DNA from: Nocardioides sp. Root140
GTDB lineage: Bacteria; Actinomycetota; Actinomycetes; Propionibacteriales; Nocardioidaceae
Reading direction: 5' to 3'
DNA length: 64,000 nucleotides
Assembly (NCBI RefSeq): GCF_001426745.1
Contig: NZ_LMFI01000001.1
Span: 658,000 to 721,999, forward strand
Shown: one piece after another, positions 8,196 to 18,262 of the stretch
Numbering within the stretch: position 1 is the first letter of the stretch
Layout of the letters: each line of letters begins with the position of its first letter
Program-made: the position numbers and the translations under genes
Notes under the pieces: generated by a model
Told to the model about the DNA's origin: nothing
The model's input: the letters and a program-made list of their open reading frames with translations, nothing else
The model's database searches: none

Positions 8196-10055
8196 ATGAG
8201 ACGAGTGCTGTGCGTGGCGGTCGGCGTCTGGCTGCTCGTCGACGTGCTCCGGGTGTGGACACCGTCATTGATCACGATCTTCGGGCAGGCCGCCTCGACG
8301 CCGGCCGAGCTGATGGGTGCGTTCGCCCTGGCCGTGGTCGTGGCCGGGTGCCTCCCGCTGCTCGTGGTCCGGTTCACGGCTGTGCCCGAGCCCACCATGG
8401 CCGCAATCATGCTGGTCTGTGTCCTCCTCAGCCGGGTGGCCCTGCAGGTCGTCGGCGGCGGTCAGCCCCAGCTGTGGTGCGCGTCGATCGGCGTTGCCTG
8501 CGCGGTTGCCTGGTGCTGCCTGGCCACCCGGGTCCTCGGCGACGCGGTCGTCGAGGGGTACGCCGCCGGGCTGGCGTTGGCCGCGGCCACGCACGCCGCC
8601 CTCGGCTCCTGGGGTGCGGTGTGGCGTGACGACGTCTGGGGGTGGGGCCTGTTGCTCGTGCAGGTGGTCCTCGTCGTGGGGGTCCTGCCGGGGCAGCCGG
8701 AGCCGCGGTCCGCCCCGCGCATGCTTGCCTTCGCCCTGCTGCCGACGTACCTCCTGGCCGGCACGTGGGCCGCGAACCCGGCACGAGCGTCATCGACCGA
8801 TCAGGGCTGGGGGCCGGTGCTGGTCGTGGTGGGCGCAGTGGCCGCGCTCGTGCTCGTTCGCCTCGATCGACCCCCGCGTGGGCTCACGCTGGGTGCCGGC
8901 GTCGTCCTGACCGGTGCGACGGCGGCGGTGATGATGCCCGACGCGTCTTCGTTGTGGACGCTGCCTGCGTTCGTGCTCGGGATGCCCGCCCTGGTCGTGG
9001 TGCTGGGCGCGCTGGCGGAGTCGCCGCCTGCTGGCAGTGAGGTTGCACCGGTGTTCACCGCGGCCGGCGGAGCGGTGCTGTGGGTTGCCCTGTTCTTCGC
9101 CTACTACGCCGGCTACGACCTCGGCTACCGGGCCGATCTGCTGCTCGTCCTGCTGGCGGCTGCGCTGGCTGCGGCCGCGGTGCGCGTCACGCTGCGTTCG
9201 CAGGGGCCCGCACCCGGGCCCGGCTTCCGGCTCGCTGTCGGTCGCACCGGGGGAGTGCTGGTGGCCATCGGTCTCGTCGCCGTACTCGCCGCGGGTCTGG
9301 GGCCGCGCGCGACCGTGTCGCAGGTCGAGGCGACCAGCGACGACCACGAGGGGCTGCGCGTCGTGGCGTGGAACCTTCGGATGGGCTACGGCATGGACGG
9401 CACCTTCGAACCACGCAAGGTGGCCGAGCTGATCGCCGACCTGCACCCCGACGTCGTGCTGCTCAGCGAGATCGACCGCGCCTGGCTGCTCAACGGCGGG
9501 CAGGACCAGCTGGCGATCCTGGCCCGCCTGCTCGGCATGGACGCGTACTTCGGCCCGGCAGCCGACCCGGTGTGGGGCGACGCAGTGCTCACCGACCTGC
9601 CGGTGTCCGGTGTGGACGCGCACCCGCTGCCGTCGTACGACGCGGTGACGGGCGCGCAGGCCCTGGCGGTCACGGTGACCCTCGACGGGCTGGCGTACGA
9701 CGTGATCTCCACGCACGTGCAGCCGCACGACAGCGACGGTGACGGGTCCCTGGAGCAGGCCCGTGACATCGCCCGGTTCGCCGTCGAGCGTGCGAAGGCC
9801 GGGAACCCGGTGATCGTGGCGGGCGACTTCAACCTGCAGCCAGGCGACCCGTCGTGGCAGGCGCTGCTCGACAGCGGACTGCGCGACGCACTCGGGGAGG
9901 AACGTCCGGTGCTGACCTCACCGGCCGATGACCCCGACGAGCAGATCGACCACGTCTTCGCCACCGTCGACCTGGTGGCGGACACTCCACGTGCCGTGCC
10001 GTCGGAACTCTCCGACCACCTGCCGGTCACGGTGACGCTCCGCCCCGCCGGGTGA
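8196..10055 (+). CDS. polytopic membrane protein with C-terminal endonuclease/exonuclease/phosphatase domain
   Basis: 619 aa. The first ~370 residues are about ten hydrophobic helices. From residue ~386 there is an EEP-fold hydrolase domain: LRVVAWNLRMGYG, LLSEID (metal-binding Glu), VAGDFNLQPGDPSW (catalytic Asp and Asn) and a terminal SDHLPV (catalytic Asp-His). All core residues of the fold are present. The family covers phosphodiesterases and phosphatases acting on DNA, sphingolipids or phosphoinositides, so the substrate is unknown. A membrane-linked lipid phosphodiesterase is a reasonable guess. The ATG at 8196 is chosen over the longer frame because GAGGAGG lies six bases upstream and the first membrane helix begins immediately. 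Confidence 0.85.
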   Translation: MRRVLCVAVGVWLLVDVLRVWTPSLITIFGQAASTPAELMGAFALAVVVAGCLPLLVVRFTAVPEPTMAAIMLVCVLLSRVALQVVGGGQPQLWCASIGVACAVAWCCLATRVLGDAVVEGYAAGLALAAATHAALGSWGAVWRDDVWGWGLLLVQVVLVVGVLPGQPEPRSAPRMLAFALLPTYLLAGTWAANPARASSTDQGWGPVLVVVGAVAALVLVRLDRPPRGLTLGAGVVLTGATAAVMMPDASSLWTLPAFVLGMPALVVVLGALAESPPAGSEVAPVFTAAGGAVLWVALFFAYYAGYDLGYRADLLLVLLAAALAAAAVRVTLRSQGPAPGPGFRLAVGRTGGVLVAIGLVAVLAAGLGPRATVSQVEATSDDHEGLRVVAWNLRMGYGMDGTFEPRKVAELIADLHPDVVLLSEIDRAWLLNGGQDQLAILARLLGMDAYFGPAADPVWGDAVLTDLPVSGVDAHPLPSYDAVTGAQALAVTVTLDGLAYDVISTHVQPHDSDGDGSLEQARDIARFAVERAKAGNPVIVAGDFNLQPGDPSWQALLDSGLRDALGEERPVLTSPADDPDEQIDHVFATVDLVADTPRAVPSELSDHLPVTVTLRPAG

Positions 10056-10064
10056 ACGGTGTCG

Positions 10065-10087
10065 CCCACCGAAACCGGTTCGGTGGG
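10065..10087 (+). terminator. hairpin downstream of the EEP-domain gene
   Basis: A 9-bp perfect stem, CCCACCGAA / TTCGGTGGG, with a 5-nt loop lies 10 nt after the stop codon and just upstream of the hisD promoter. It has no T-tract, as is usual for high-GC actinobacterial terminators. Confidence 0.55.
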
Positions 10088-10102
10088 AACCAGCGTGACA
10101 AC

Positions 10103-10108
10103 TAGACT
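10103..10108 (+). promoter_or_regulatory. putative leaderless -10 element (TAGACT) for the hisDCBH operon
   Basis: TAGACT ends 7 nt before the hisD ATG. There is no Shine-Dalgarno sequence in between, so the his operon mRNA is likely leaderless. Confidence 0.6.
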
Positions 10109-10115
10109 TGGCCGC

Positions 10116-11438
10116 ATGATCCGCCGTATCGACCTCCGTGGCCGCACCGAGCCCGTCGACTACCGGACCGCAGTTCCGCGGGCCGAGTTCGACGTGGAGG
10201 CCGCGCTGCATGTGGTCCGGCCGATCTGCGACGACGTCCGCGACCGTGGTGTCGCAGCGATCACCGACTACTCGCTCAAGTTCGACGGCGTCGAGCAGAC
10301 CGACATCGTCGTGCCGCCCGAGGCGCTCTCCGAGGCGCTGGCGGCGCTCGACCCGGCGATCCGGGCCGGGCTCGAGGAGTCGATCCGCCGGCTGCGGCTC
10401 ACTTGCGAGGCCGAGCTCGAGCACGACGTCGTGACCGAGCTGGGCAACGGCGCCACGGTCACCCACCGCATGGTGCCGGTGCAGCGCGTCGGCCTCTACG
10501 TGCCCGGCGGTCTCGCGCCCCTGGTCTCGTCGGTGATCATGAACGTCGTTCCCGCCCAGGTGGCCGGGGTCGCGTCGATCGCCCTGACCTCCTCACCCCA
10601 GAAGGACCACGGCGGACTGCCGCACCCGACGATCCTCGCCGCGTGCGCGCTGCTCGGCATCGACGAGGTGTACGCCGTCGGCGGTGCCCAGGCGATCGCC
10701 ATGTTCGCCCACGGCGCCGGTCCGTGCCGCAGGGTCGACCTGGTGACCGGGCCGGGCAACATCTACACGGTCTCCGCCAAGCGGCTCCTCAAGGGCATCG
10801 TCGGCATCGACGCCGAGGCCGGCCCCACCGAGATCGCCGTACTCGCCGACGACACCGCCGAGGCGTCGTTCGTCGCGGCCGACCTGATCAGCCAGGCGGA
10901 GCACGATCCGCTGGCCGCAGCGGTGCTGGTCACCCCGTCCGAGCGACTGGCCGACGACGTGCTCGCTGAGCTCGACAAGCAGGTCTCGGTCACGCGCCAC
11001 GTCGAGCGGATCCGCACCTCGCTGGCCGGACAGCAGTCCGGCATCGTGCTGGTCGACGACCTCGAGCAGGGCCTCGAGGTGGTCAACGCCTACGCGGCCG
11101 AGCACCTCGAGATCCAGACCGCTGACGCGGCCGCGCTGGCGGCCCGTGTCTTCAACGCCGGTGCGATCTTCGTCGGGTCCTACGCACCCGTCTCGCTGGG
11201 CGACTACTGCGCGGGGTCCAACCACGTGCTGCCTACGGCGGGCTGTGCCTGCCACTCCTCGGGCCTGTCCGTGCGCGCGTTCCTCAAGGCGGTGCACGTC
11301 GTCGACTACTCGCGCGACGCGCTGGCCGAGGTGGCTGACCACGTGGTCACCCTCGCCTCGGCCGAAGACCTCCCGGGCCACGGTGCCGCCGTGAGCGTGC
11401 GCTTCGCCACGGACCCCACGCGCGACCAGGACGCGTGA
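10116..11438 (+). CDS. hisD: histidinol dehydrogenase
   Basis: 440 aa; performs the last two NAD-dependent oxidations of histidine biosynthesis (histidinol to histidine), with a zinc cofactor. Family motifs are visible: [21 protein letters not shown], the GPGNIYV-type segment [22 protein letters not shown] (catalytic Gln/Glu/His) and the C-terminal [17 protein letters not shown] with its metal-binding His. The ATG at 10116 gives [10 protein letters not shown], a standard start. The 19 residues upstream in the same frame do not look like HisD. First gene of hisD-hisC-hisB-hisH, overlapping hisC by 4 nt (GTGA). Confidence 0.97.
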   Translation: MIRRIDLRGRTEPVDYRTAVPRAEFDVEAALHVVRPICDDVRDRGVAAITDYSLKFDGVEQTDIVVPPEALSEALAALDPAIRAGLEESIRRLRLTCEAELEHDVVTELGNGATVTHRMVPVQRVGLYVPGGLAPLVSSVIMNVVPAQVAGVASIALTSSPQKDHGGLPHPTILAACALLGIDEVYAVGGAQAIAMFAHGAGPCRRVDLVTGPGNIYTVSAKRLLKGIVGIDAEAGPTEIAVLADDTAEASFVAADLISQAEHDPLAAAVLVTPSERLADDVLAELDKQVSVTRHVERIRTSLAGQQSGIVLVDDLEQGLEVVNAYAAEHLEIQTADAAALAARVFNAGAIFVGSYAPVSLGDYCAGSNHVLPTAGCACHSSGLSVRAFLKAVHVVDYSRDALAEVADHVVTLASAEDLPGHGAAVSVRFATDPTRDQDA

Positions 11439-12580
11439 GACGGATGAGCGCCAGAGAGTCCGCGAGCGCGCCGTCACTGTGGCCGCCGCTGCGCGAGGAG
11501 CTGCGCGGCATCGAGCCGTACGGCGCACCACAGCTCGACGTCCCGGTCCAGCTCAACGTCAATGAGAACCCCTACGGTCCCTCGCCGGAGGCCGTGGCCG
11601 ACATCGCATCGTCGGTCGCAGCCGCTGCCTCGACGCTGAACCGCTACCCCGACCGGGAGTTCACCGAGCTGCGTACGGCGCTCGCGGCGTACCTCAACAC
11701 CGACGGTGGGCAGGGCGTCACACCCGACCAGGTGTGGGCGGCCAACGGGTCCAACGAGGTGATGCTCCAGCTCCTGCAGGCCTTCGGTGGTCCGGGGCGT
11801 ACGGCGCTGAGCTTCGCCCCGACGTACTCCATGTATCCGGAGTATGCCCGCGACGCCATGACCGGCTGGGTGGTCGGGCGCCGCGAGACCGACTTCTCCC
11901 TCGACCTCGACGCCGCGCGTGACCTGGTGCTGGAGCACCGGCCCCATGTCGTACTCCTGCCGTCGCCGAACAACCCGACCGGTACGGCGTTGCCGCCCGA
12001 GGCGGTCTCGCTCCTGTGTGAGGCGGCGGCCAATGATGAGCACTGTGGCGTCGTGGTCGTCGACGAGGCGTACGGCGAGTTCCGTCGCGCGGGCACCCCG
12101 AGTGCCCTGGAGCTGCTGCCCGAGCACCGCAACCTGGTCGTGTCGCGCACGATGAGCAAGGCGTTCGCGTTGGCCGGTGCCCGGCTGGGCTACTTCGCCG
12201 CCGCGCCGGAGATCTGCGACGCGGTGCGGGTGGTGCGCCTGCCGTACCACCTCTCCGCGGTCACCCAGGCGACCGCGCTGGCCGCCCTGCGCCACGCACC
12301 CGAGCTGCTCGGACGCGTCGACGAGCTGCGTCGTGAACGCGACGAGACCGTAGGCTGGCTCCGCGAGCAGGGCCTCGAGGTGGCTGAGAGCGACGCGAAC
12401 TTCGCGTTGTTCGGCACCTTCGACGACCGGCACGCGGTGTGGCAGGCGCTGCTCGAGAAGGGCGTGCTGATCCGCGAGACGGGCCCCGACGGCTGGTTGC
12501 GGGTCTCGATCGGCACCGCAGACGAGATGACGGTTTTCAAGAACGCACTGACCGAGGTCATGAAGGAGATCCAGGGATGA
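11435..12580 (+). CDS. hisC: histidinol-phosphate aminotransferase
   Basis: 381 aa PLP-dependent class-II aminotransferase converting imidazole-acetol phosphate to histidinol phosphate. It shows [10 protein letters not shown] near the N-terminus, the [10 protein letters not shown] substrate/PLP loop, [10 protein letters not shown] (PLP-contact Asp) and [17 protein letters not shown] with the PLP-binding lysine. The GTG at 11435 overlaps the hisD stop, with AGGA six bases upstream. An ATG at 11444 is an equally plausible start three codons further in. It ends with an ATGA overlap into hisB. Confidence 0.95.
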   Translation: MRRMSARESASAPSLWPPLREELRGIEPYGAPQLDVPVQLNVNENPYGPSPEAVADIASSVAAAASTLNRYPDREFTELRTALAAYLNTDGGQGVTPDQVWAANGSNEVMLQLLQAFGGPGRTALSFAPTYSMYPEYARDAMTGWVVGRRETDFSLDLDAARDLVLEHRPHVVLLPSPNNPTGTALPPEAVSLLCEAAANDEHCGVVVVDEAYGEFRRAGTPSALELLPEHRNLVVSRTMSKAFALAGARLGYFAAAPEICDAVRVVRLPYHLSAVTQATALAALRHAPELLGRVDELRRERDETVGWLREQGLEVAESDANFALFGTFDDRHAVWQALLEKGVLIRETGPDGWLRVSIGTADEMTVFKNALTEVMKEIQG

Positions 12581-13188
12581 GCAGGACCGCACGGATCGAC
12601 CGTGAGACCAAGGAGTCCAAGATCCACGTCGAGCTCGACCTCGACGGATCGGGCAAGAGCCAGGTCTCCACGGGCATCGGCTTCTACGACCACATGCTCA
12701 CCGCGTTCGCGCGGCACTCCCTGGTCGACCTCGTCGTGCACGCCAGCGGAGACACGCACATCGACTCCCACCACACCGTCGAGGACACCGCGATCGTGCT
12801 CGGCCAGGCGATCCGTGAGGCTCTCGGCGACAAGGCCGGCATCCGCCGCTTCGGCGACGCCACGGTGCCCCTCGACGAGGCGCTGGTGCAGGCGGTCGTC
12901 GACGTGTCGGGCCGGCCCTACTGCGTGCACACCGGCGAGCCCGAGGGCCAGGAGCACGTGATGCTGGGCAACCCGTCCGGCAACTTCTACCTCGGCTCGC
13001 TGACCCGTCACGTGTTCGAGTCCCTGTCGTTCCACGCGCACATCGCCCTGCACGTGCGCGTCCTGGCCGGCCGCGAACCCCACCACATCGTCGAGACCCA
13101 GTTCAAGGCGTTCGCCCGCGCGTTCCGCGACGCGATCGCTCTCGACCCGCGCGAGTCCGGGGTCCCGTCGACCAAGGGCACTCTCTGA
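12577..13188 (+). CDS. hisB: imidazoleglycerol-phosphate dehydratase
   Basis: 203 aa mono-functional IGP dehydratase, without the phosphatase domain found in enterobacterial HisB. The two metal-binding repeats are visible as [11 protein letters not shown] and [25 protein letters not shown] near residue 33 is also diagnostic. The ATG overlaps the hisC stop (ATGA); hisH starts three bases after its own stop. Histidinol-phosphate phosphatase must therefore be encoded elsewhere. Confidence 0.97.
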   Translation: MSRTARIDRETKESKIHVELDLDGSGKSQVSTGIGFYDHMLTAFARHSLVDLVVHASGDTHIDSHHTVEDTAIVLGQAIREALGDKAGIRRFGDATVPLDEALVQAVVDVSGRPYCVHTGEPEGQEHVMLGNPSGNFYLGSLTRHVFESLSFHAHIALHVRVLAGREPHHIVETQFKAFARAFRDAIALDPRESGVPSTKGTL

Positions 13189-13191
13189 TCC

Positions 13192-13836
13192 ATGAAGAAT
13201 GTCGTCGTCCTTGACTACGGGTCAGGGAACCTCCGGTCGGCGGTGCGTGCGCTCGAGCGCGCCGGTGCCTCCGTCACGCTGACCGCCGATCGCACGGCTG
13301 CCCAGGACGCCGACGGGCTCCTGGTTCCCGGTGTCGGTGCGTACGCCGCGTGCATGGCCGGACTGCGTGCGGTCAAGGGCCATGAGGTGATCGGCCGACG
13401 CCTGTCGGGAGGACGCCCGGTGCTCGGCATCTGCGTCGGCATGCAGATCCTGTTCTCCCGCGGTGTCGAGCACGGTGTCGAGACCGAAGGCTGTGACGAG
13501 TGGCCCGGTGTCGTGGAGCGGCTGCAGGCTCCCGTCGTACCGCACATGGGTTGGAACACCGTCGACGTCCCCGAGGACTCGGAGCTGTTTGCCGGGGTCG
13601 AGGACCAGCGCTTCTACTTCGTGCACTCCTACGGCGTCCGTGACTGGACGCTGGTCACGAACAACCGCACGCGCGCCCCCAAGGTGACCTGGGCGGAGAC
13701 TGGTTCGATCTCTGGTGGCGGCGACCGGTTCGTCGCCGCCGTGGAGAACGGCCCGTTGAGCGCCACCCAGTTCCATCCGGAGAAGTCCGGCGACGCCGGC
13801 GCGCAGCTGCTGCGCAACTGGGTGCAGTCACTCTGA
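13192..13836 (+). CDS. hisH: imidazole glycerol phosphate synthase, glutamine amidotransferase subunit
   Basis: 214 aa class-I glutamine amidotransferase. It feeds ammonia to HisF to form imidazole glycerol phosphate and AICAR. The catalytic triad is visible: Cys81 in GICVGMQ, and His195 with Glu197 in FHPEK. The start [16 protein letters not shown] is canonical. The final 9 nt overlap the 3' end of the opposing AsnC-type regulator gene. In most actinobacteria hisA follows directly; here it is 3.7 kb away, behind a three-gene module. Confidence 0.97.
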   Translation: MKNVVVLDYGSGNLRSAVRALERAGASVTLTADRTAAQDADGLLVPGVGAYAACMAGLRAVKGHEVIGRRLSGGRPVLGICVGMQILFSRGVEHGVETEGCDEWPGVVERLQAPVVPHMGWNTVDVPEDSELFAGVEDQRFYFVHSYGVRDWTLVTNNRTRAPKVTWAETGSISGGGDRFVAAVENGPLSATQFHPEKSGDAGAQLLRNWVQSL

Positions 13837-14859
13837 ACTGAGGGCGCTCGGTACGACGACCTCGCCCGTTGCCCGGCCGTTCTCGCCCACCAGCCAACCC
13901 ATGCGCTTGAGAGTGCGGAGGTTGACCACGCTCTCCACGACGTTCAGCCACGGCAGCTTCTCGCTCACGAGTCGCTCCACGCGCAGGAGATCCGTCAGCG
14001 AGCGGGTCCACACGGTGATCAGCATGTTGGTCTCGCCGGTCGTCGTCACGCACAGTCGTAGCTCGGGCAAGGTGGCCAGCGCCGCCAGCGTGCGGTCCCA
14101 TTCGGTCGTCGGCACGCGCGCCAGCCAGTCGCAGTGGATCGGCCAGTACGACGTCTCGCGGGCCACCTCGCATCGGAAGGACAGAGCGCCGGACGCGATC
14201 ACTTTGGCAAGTTGGCGACGTACTGTCGCGGGGTTGCGACCGGTGACTCTGGCCAACTCGGCCGCAGTTGCCCTCCCGTCCTTCGCCAACTCCTCGACGA
14301 GTGGCCCCGAGCCGGCCGGCAACGGAGTGACGGTGGTCGGACGGGTGGCCCGACCGATCTTCTCCAGCGCCGTGCGCTGGCCCGGAGCGAGCGCGTCGAG
14401 CCGCCAGTCGTTGCCCTGACGGTGGACTCCCGTCGCGAGACGGGTGCGTTGGCGTTGGACTCCGGGTCGGTGCGCCAGCTCGTCGAGCAGGAAATGCGTC
14501 AGTGACGGCAGATCGGGCGTCATCACGGTCACGACGAAGTCGCGACCGCGTGCCGACTGGTCGATCGTGACCGCGCGGGGATCGCGGCAGAGCCAGGCCA
14601 GGACCTCGTCCGTCGCGCCCGGTTCGCAGTCGACCTCGACGAAGCCGAGCCCGACGGTCTCCCCACGCGCCGACGGGTGCGCCGTCACCCAGGCGAGGCC
14701 CCGCGATCGGAGTCGGTCCCAGCGCTGAGCGAGTGTGGTCGCCGTCGTCCCGAGCACACCCGCGACCTCGGTCCACGTGGCTCGTGGCGCGATCTGGAGA
14801 GCGTGGATGAGGACGAGGTCGGATTCCTCGAGGACGGGCTCTTGCACGGAATCTCTCAA
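13828..14859 (-). CDS. AsnC/Lrp-family transcriptional regulator with two DNA-binding/ligand units
   Basis: 343 aa, roughly twice the length of classical Lrp. It contains two AsnC-type helix-turn-helix regions (about residues 14-55, [23 protein letters not shown], and about 160-215, [20 protein letters not shown]). Each is followed by a RAM-like alpha/beta effector domain ([40 protein letters not shown]). Such tandem architectures are known among actinobacterial Lrp proteins. The TTG at 14859 gives the length used here. A GTG four codons in (14847), with GAGAG five bases upstream, is a good alternative. It is divergent from the M20 amidohydrolase and MFS genes, with a 26-bp dyad in the intergenic region, so it probably controls those two genes and itself. 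Confidence 0.85.
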   Translation of the reverse strand: MRDSVQEPVLEESDLVLIHALQIAPRATWTEVAGVLGTTATTLAQRWDRLRSRGLAWVTAHPSARGETVGLGFVEVDCEPGATDEVLAWLCRDPRAVTIDQSARGRDFVVTVMTPDLPSLTHFLLDELAHRPGVQRQRTRLATGVHRQGNDWRLDALAPGQRTALEKIGRATRPTTVTPLPAGSGPLVEELAKDGRATAAELARVTGRNPATVRRQLAKVIASGALSFRCEVARETSYWPIHCDWLARVPTTEWDRTLAALATLPELRLCVTTTGETNMLITVWTRSLTDLLRVERLVSEKLPWLNVVESVVNLRTLKRMGWLVGENGRATGEVVVPSALSSE

Positions 14860-14873
14860 GTCTCAGGCAAATC

Positions 14874-14899
14874 TGCACGATTCCTTGAGAAATCATGCA
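14874..14899. promoter_or_regulatory. 26-bp imperfect dyad, candidate operator of the AsnC/Lrp regulator
   Basis: Between the divergent regulator and M20 genes the two 13-nt halves TGCACGATTCCTT and GAGAAATCATGCA are nearly complementary. They share the pattern TGCA-N-GATT-N-CT, mirrored about a 2-bp centre. A TGCACG half-site with a similar neighbourhood occurs at 14843, inside the regulator start region, and another TGCAC occurs at about 14917. This is consistent with cooperative Lrp-type binding. It is an inference from symmetry and position. Confidence 0.5.
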
Positions 14900-14959
14900 T
14901 CGGATGGCCATCTTTGCACACTGGTGAGCGCCAAGAGACCCCCATCACATGGAGTCCGG

Positions 14960-16183
14960 ATGAACCTGCTCGACGACGCCCGTGGGCTCGCGCCTGACCT
15001 GCGCCAGTTGCGTCACGACCTCCACCGCGAGCCCGAGGTCGGTCTCGACCTGCCACGCACGCAGGAGCGCGTTCTCGGTGCACTCGCCGGCCTGCCGCTC
15101 GAGGTCAGCACCGGAACGGACACCACCTCGGTCACTGCGGTGCTCCGCGGGACGGCTGACGTCGCGACGCCCGACGAGCGCCCAGTGGTTCTCCTGCGTG
15201 CCGACATGGACGGCCTGCCGGTGCAGGAGCGCACCGGCCTCGACTACGCCTCGCGGGTCGACGGCGTCATGCACGCCTGCGGCCACGACCTGCACACCTC
15301 GATGCTGGTCGGGGCAGCCCGGCTCCTCTCCGCACACCGCGAACGTCTTGTGGGCGACGTCGTCCTGATGTTCCAGCCGGGGGAGGAGGGCTGGGACGGC
15401 GCGAGCGTGATGATCAGCGAGGGCGTGATGGAGGCCGCCGGCCGACCCGTCGACGCAGCGTACGGCCTGCACGTCTTCTCCTCGGTCCGGCAGCACGCCG
15501 AGTTCGTCACCCGCCGCGGCACCATGCTGGCAGCCTCGGATGCCCTGCACGTCACCGTGCACGGCGCGGGTGGCCACGGCTCGACGCCGCACCTCGCCAA
15601 GGACCCGGTGACCGCGGTGGCGGAGATGGTCACGGCCCTGCAGACCATGGTCACCCGGCAGTTCGACGTGTTCGACCCGGTCGTGGTCACGGTCGGCAGC
15701 CTGCACGCCGGCACCCGTCGCAACGTCATCCCTGACACCGCGACGTTCGAGGCGACGGTGCGCACGTTCTCGGCCGAGGCACGCGACAAGGTCGCGGCTG
15801 CGGCTCCTCGCCTCCTGCGCGGCATCGCCGCCGCACACGGAGTGGACGTGATGGTCGACTACACCGCGGAGTATCCGCTGACCGTCAACGACGTCGACGA
15901 GACCGACTTCGCCGCCCACACCATCGCTGAGCTCTTCGGCGGTGAGCGGCACGCGGACCTGGTCCATCCGTTCAACGGCTCCGAGGACTTCTCCAGGGTC
16001 CTGGACCTGGTCCCCGGAAGCTTCGTGGGCCTGGGCGCCGTACCGGTCGGCGTCGACCCCGCCACCGCGCCCTTCAACCACAGCCCCTACGCGGAGTACG
16101 ACGATGCCGTGCTCGCCGACGGCACCGCCCTGTACGCCGAGCTGGCGCAGCGCCGCCTTGCCCTCCCCGCCACCCACAACTGA
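14960..16183 (+). CDS. M20-family metallo-amidohydrolase (hippurate/N-acyl-amino-acid hydrolase type)
   Basis: 407 aa M20D peptidase-family amidohydrolase that would cleave an N-acyl or amide bond of an amino-acid conjugate. Visible motifs are LRADMDGLPVQE, HACGHDLHTSML (metal-binding Cys107/His109 region), QPGEEGWDGASVMI (Glu142/Glu143, catalytic base), the dimerisation domain from VHGAGGHGSTPH, and C-terminal FNGSEDFSRVL and FNHSPYAEYDD. The ATG at 14960 with GGAG upstream gives MNLLDDARGL; the upstream frame is the divergent promoter region. It is followed 17 nt later by an MFS transporter. The pair looks like an uptake-and-hydrolysis unit for an amidated or acylated compound under control of the divergent regulator. 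Confidence 0.9.
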   Translation: MNLLDDARGLAPDLRQLRHDLHREPEVGLDLPRTQERVLGALAGLPLEVSTGTDTTSVTAVLRGTADVATPDERPVVLLRADMDGLPVQERTGLDYASRVDGVMHACGHDLHTSMLVGAARLLSAHRERLVGDVVLMFQPGEEGWDGASVMISEGVMEAAGRPVDAAYGLHVFSSVRQHAEFVTRRGTMLAASDALHVTVHGAGGHGSTPHLAKDPVTAVAEMVTALQTMVTRQFDVFDPVVVTVGSLHAGTRRNVIPDTATFEATVRTFSAEARDKVAAAAPRLLRGIAAAHGVDVMVDYTAEYPLTVNDVDETDFAAHTIAELFGGERHADLVHPFNGSEDFSRVLDLVPGSFVGLGAVPVGVDPATAPFNHSPYAEYDDAVLADGTALYAELAQRRLALPATHN

Positions 16184-16200
16184 GCCCGACGGAGATCGAC

Positions 16201-17517
16201 ATGACCGCACTTGCTGAGAAGCCGACGCCTGGCACGATCGCGGAAGCGCCCACCCCGCCCACCCCGCCGACGCAGAGCCGGAGGAAGACTCTCTTCGGCA
16301 CGGGCGTGGGCAATGCCCTGGAGTGGTTCGACTGGGGCGTGTTCGCGATCTTCACGCCGTTCTTCGCGACCCAGTTCTTCGACCCGGGCGACCCGGTCTC
16401 GGCGTTCCTGGCGACCTTGATCGTGTTCGCCGTCGGGTTCGCCGCGCGCCCCATCGGCGGGCTGCTCTTCGGCTACCTGGCCGACCGACGTGGCCGCAAG
16501 TTCTCGATGTCGGTCACCGTGGGTGCCGCCGCCGCGGGCTCTCTGGTCATTGCGTGCTCACCGACCTTCGAGTCCGTGGGCGTGCTCGCCTCGGTGGTGC
16601 TGGTGCTGGCCCGCCTCGTGCAGGGTCTCGCCCACGGTGGTGAGATGCCTTCGGCCCAGACCTACCTGTCCGAGTGCGCACCTGCGGAGCGCCGCGGTCT
16701 GTGGGCCAGTCTCATCTACGTCTCGGGGACGTTGGGCAACGTGATCGCGGTGATCGTCGGCGCGGTGCTGGTCGGCGTACTCGACAACTCCCAGATGGTG
16801 GCCTGGGGTTGGCGGATCCCGTTCGCGATCGGCGGACTTTTCGGCCTGTACGCACTGGTGATGCGCAGCAGCATGCACGAGTCCGACGTGTTCGAGACGA
16901 CGGAGCGGGTGCGCATCTGGCCCGAGATCATCCGTCATCGCCGTCAGGCACTGCAGGTGATCGGTCTGACCGTCGGCCTCACCGTCACCTTCTACGTCTG
17001 GGGAATCGCGGCGCCCGCGCACGCCATCCATGACCTCGGCGTCGACCCGGCCCACGCGTTGTGGGCAGGCGTGGTGGCGAACGTGGTCTTCATCGCCTCG
17101 CTGCCCCTGTGGGGAATCCTGTCCGACCGCATTGGGCGGAAGCCGGTGCTGCTCTTCTCCGCTGTGTCGCTGGCTCTCGCGGCCTTCCCGGTCAGTGCCT
17201 TCCTCGGTGACAGTGCAGTCCGGCTCGCTGTCGCGATGTCGGTCACGCTCGTGCTGCTCGGCGGCAGTGCGGCGATCCTGCCTGCCGTGTTCGCGGAGAT
17301 GTTCCCGACGAACATCCGCACGGTCGGGGTCGGCATCCCGTATTCCGTCGCCGTTGCACTGTTCGGTGGCACCGCGCCGTACCTCCAGTCCTGGTTCGGA
17401 ACCCACTACGGTGCGAGCGCGTTCACGACGTACGTCGTCGTACTCCTCGGCGTCAGCGTGGCCGTGATCTGCACCGTCCCCGAGACGCGTGCGAAGGACC
17501 TCGCCGAGTCGGATTAG
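16201..17517 (+). CDS. MFS transporter of the metabolite:H+ symporter (MHS) family
   Basis: 438 aa with 12 predicted helices. MHS-family hallmarks are [20 protein letters not shown] in helix 1, [19 protein letters not shown] between helices 2 and 3, [23 protein letters not shown] in helix 4, and a second DRIGRK motif after helix 8. Relatives carry citrate, alpha-ketoglutarate, proline/betaine or shikimate, so the substrate is open. Co-location with the M20 amidohydrolase suggests an acylated amino acid or related carboxylate. GGAG precedes the ATG. The stop codon TAG is also the first half of the hisA -10 hexamer. Confidence 0.88.
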   Translation: MTALAEKPTPGTIAEAPTPPTPPTQSRRKTLFGTGVGNALEWFDWGVFAIFTPFFATQFFDPGDPVSAFLATLIVFAVGFAARPIGGLLFGYLADRRGRKFSMSVTVGAAAAGSLVIACSPTFESVGVLASVVLVLARLVQGLAHGGEMPSAQTYLSECAPAERRGLWASLIYVSGTLGNVIAVIVGAVLVGVLDNSQMVAWGWRIPFAIGGLFGLYALVMRSSMHESDVFETTERVRIWPEIIRHRRQALQVIGLTVGLTVTFYVWGIAAPAHAIHDLGVDPAHALWAGVVANVVFIASLPLWGILSDRIGRKPVLLFSAVSLALAAFPVSAFLGDSAVRLAVAMSVTLVLLGGSAAILPAVFAEMFPTNIRTVGVGIPYSVAVALFGGTAPYLQSWFGTHYGASAFTTYVVVLLGVSVAVICTVPETRAKDLAESD

Positions 17518-17520
17518 GGT
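17515..17520 (+). promoter_or_regulatory. putative leaderless -10 element (TAGGGT) for hisA/priA-hisF
   Basis: TAGGGT begins with the MFS stop codon and lies 7 nt before the hisA ATG. This would give the displaced hisAF pair its own promoter, separate from the hisD operon. Confidence 0.6.
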
Positions 17521-17527
17521 TTGCGCC

Positions 17528-18262
17528 ATGAGCGACTACCTCGAACTCCTGCCCGCCGTGGACGTCAAGGGCGGCCAGGCCGTCCAGCTCGTGCAAGGCG
17601 TCGACGGTTCGGAGAAGCGATTCGGCGACCCGGTCGAGGCCGCCCTTCGCTGGCAGAGCGCGGGCGCCGAGTGGATCCACCTCGTCGACCTCGACGCCGC
17701 GTTCGGGCACGGACACAACCGCGACCTGCTCGCCACGATCGTGGGCACGCTCGACATCGACGTGGAGATGAGCGGCGGGATGCGCGACGACGAGTCGCTC
17801 AAGGCGGCGATGGACGCCGGTTGCCGCCGGGTCAACATCGGCACCGCCGCGCTCGAGAGCCCCGAGTGGTGTGCCAAGGCGATTGCCGAGTACGGCGACC
17901 GCGTGGCCATCGGCCTCGACGTACGCGGCACCACCCTCGCGGCGCGCGGCTGGACTCGTGAGGGCGGTGACCTGTACGAGACCCTCGCCCGTCTCGACGC
18001 CGAGGGCTGCGCCCGCTACGTCGTCACCGACGTCAACAAGGACGGCATGCTCCAGGGCCCCAACCTCGACCTGCTCCGCGACGTCTGTGCGCGGACCGAC
18101 AAGCCCGTTGTCGCGTCCGGTGGCGTGACCACCATCGACGACATCCGGGCACTGATGGAGCTCGTCCCCCTCGGCGTCGAGGGCGCCATCGCCGGCACCG
18201 CGCTCTATGAGGGCCGCTTCACCATCGAGGAAGCCCTCGCCCTCACCAAGGGCGCCTCGTGA
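17528..18262 (+). CDS. priA: phosphoribosyl isomerase A (bifunctional HisA/TrpF)
   Basis: 244 aa TIM-barrel isomerase. [16 protein letters not shown] carries the N-terminal catalytic aspartate (Asp12), and [20 protein letters not shown] carries the second. In actinobacteria this gene product (PriA) isomerises both ProFAR in histidine synthesis and PRA in tryptophan synthesis. The trp genes of this window lack a trpF, which fits that dual role. Dual activity is therefore inferred from lineage and context, not from a residue unique to PriA. GTGA overlap with hisF. Confidence 0.93.
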   Translation: MSDYLELLPAVDVKGGQAVQLVQGVDGSEKRFGDPVEAALRWQSAGAEWIHLVDLDAAFGHGHNRDLLATIVGTLDIDVEMSGGMRDDESLKAAMDAGCRRVNIGTAALESPEWCAKAIAEYGDRVAIGLDVRGTTLAARGWTREGGDLYETLARLDAEGCARYVVTDVNKDGMLQGPNLDLLRDVCARTDKPVVASGGVTTIDDIRALMELVPLGVEGAIAGTALYEGRFTIEEALALTKGAS

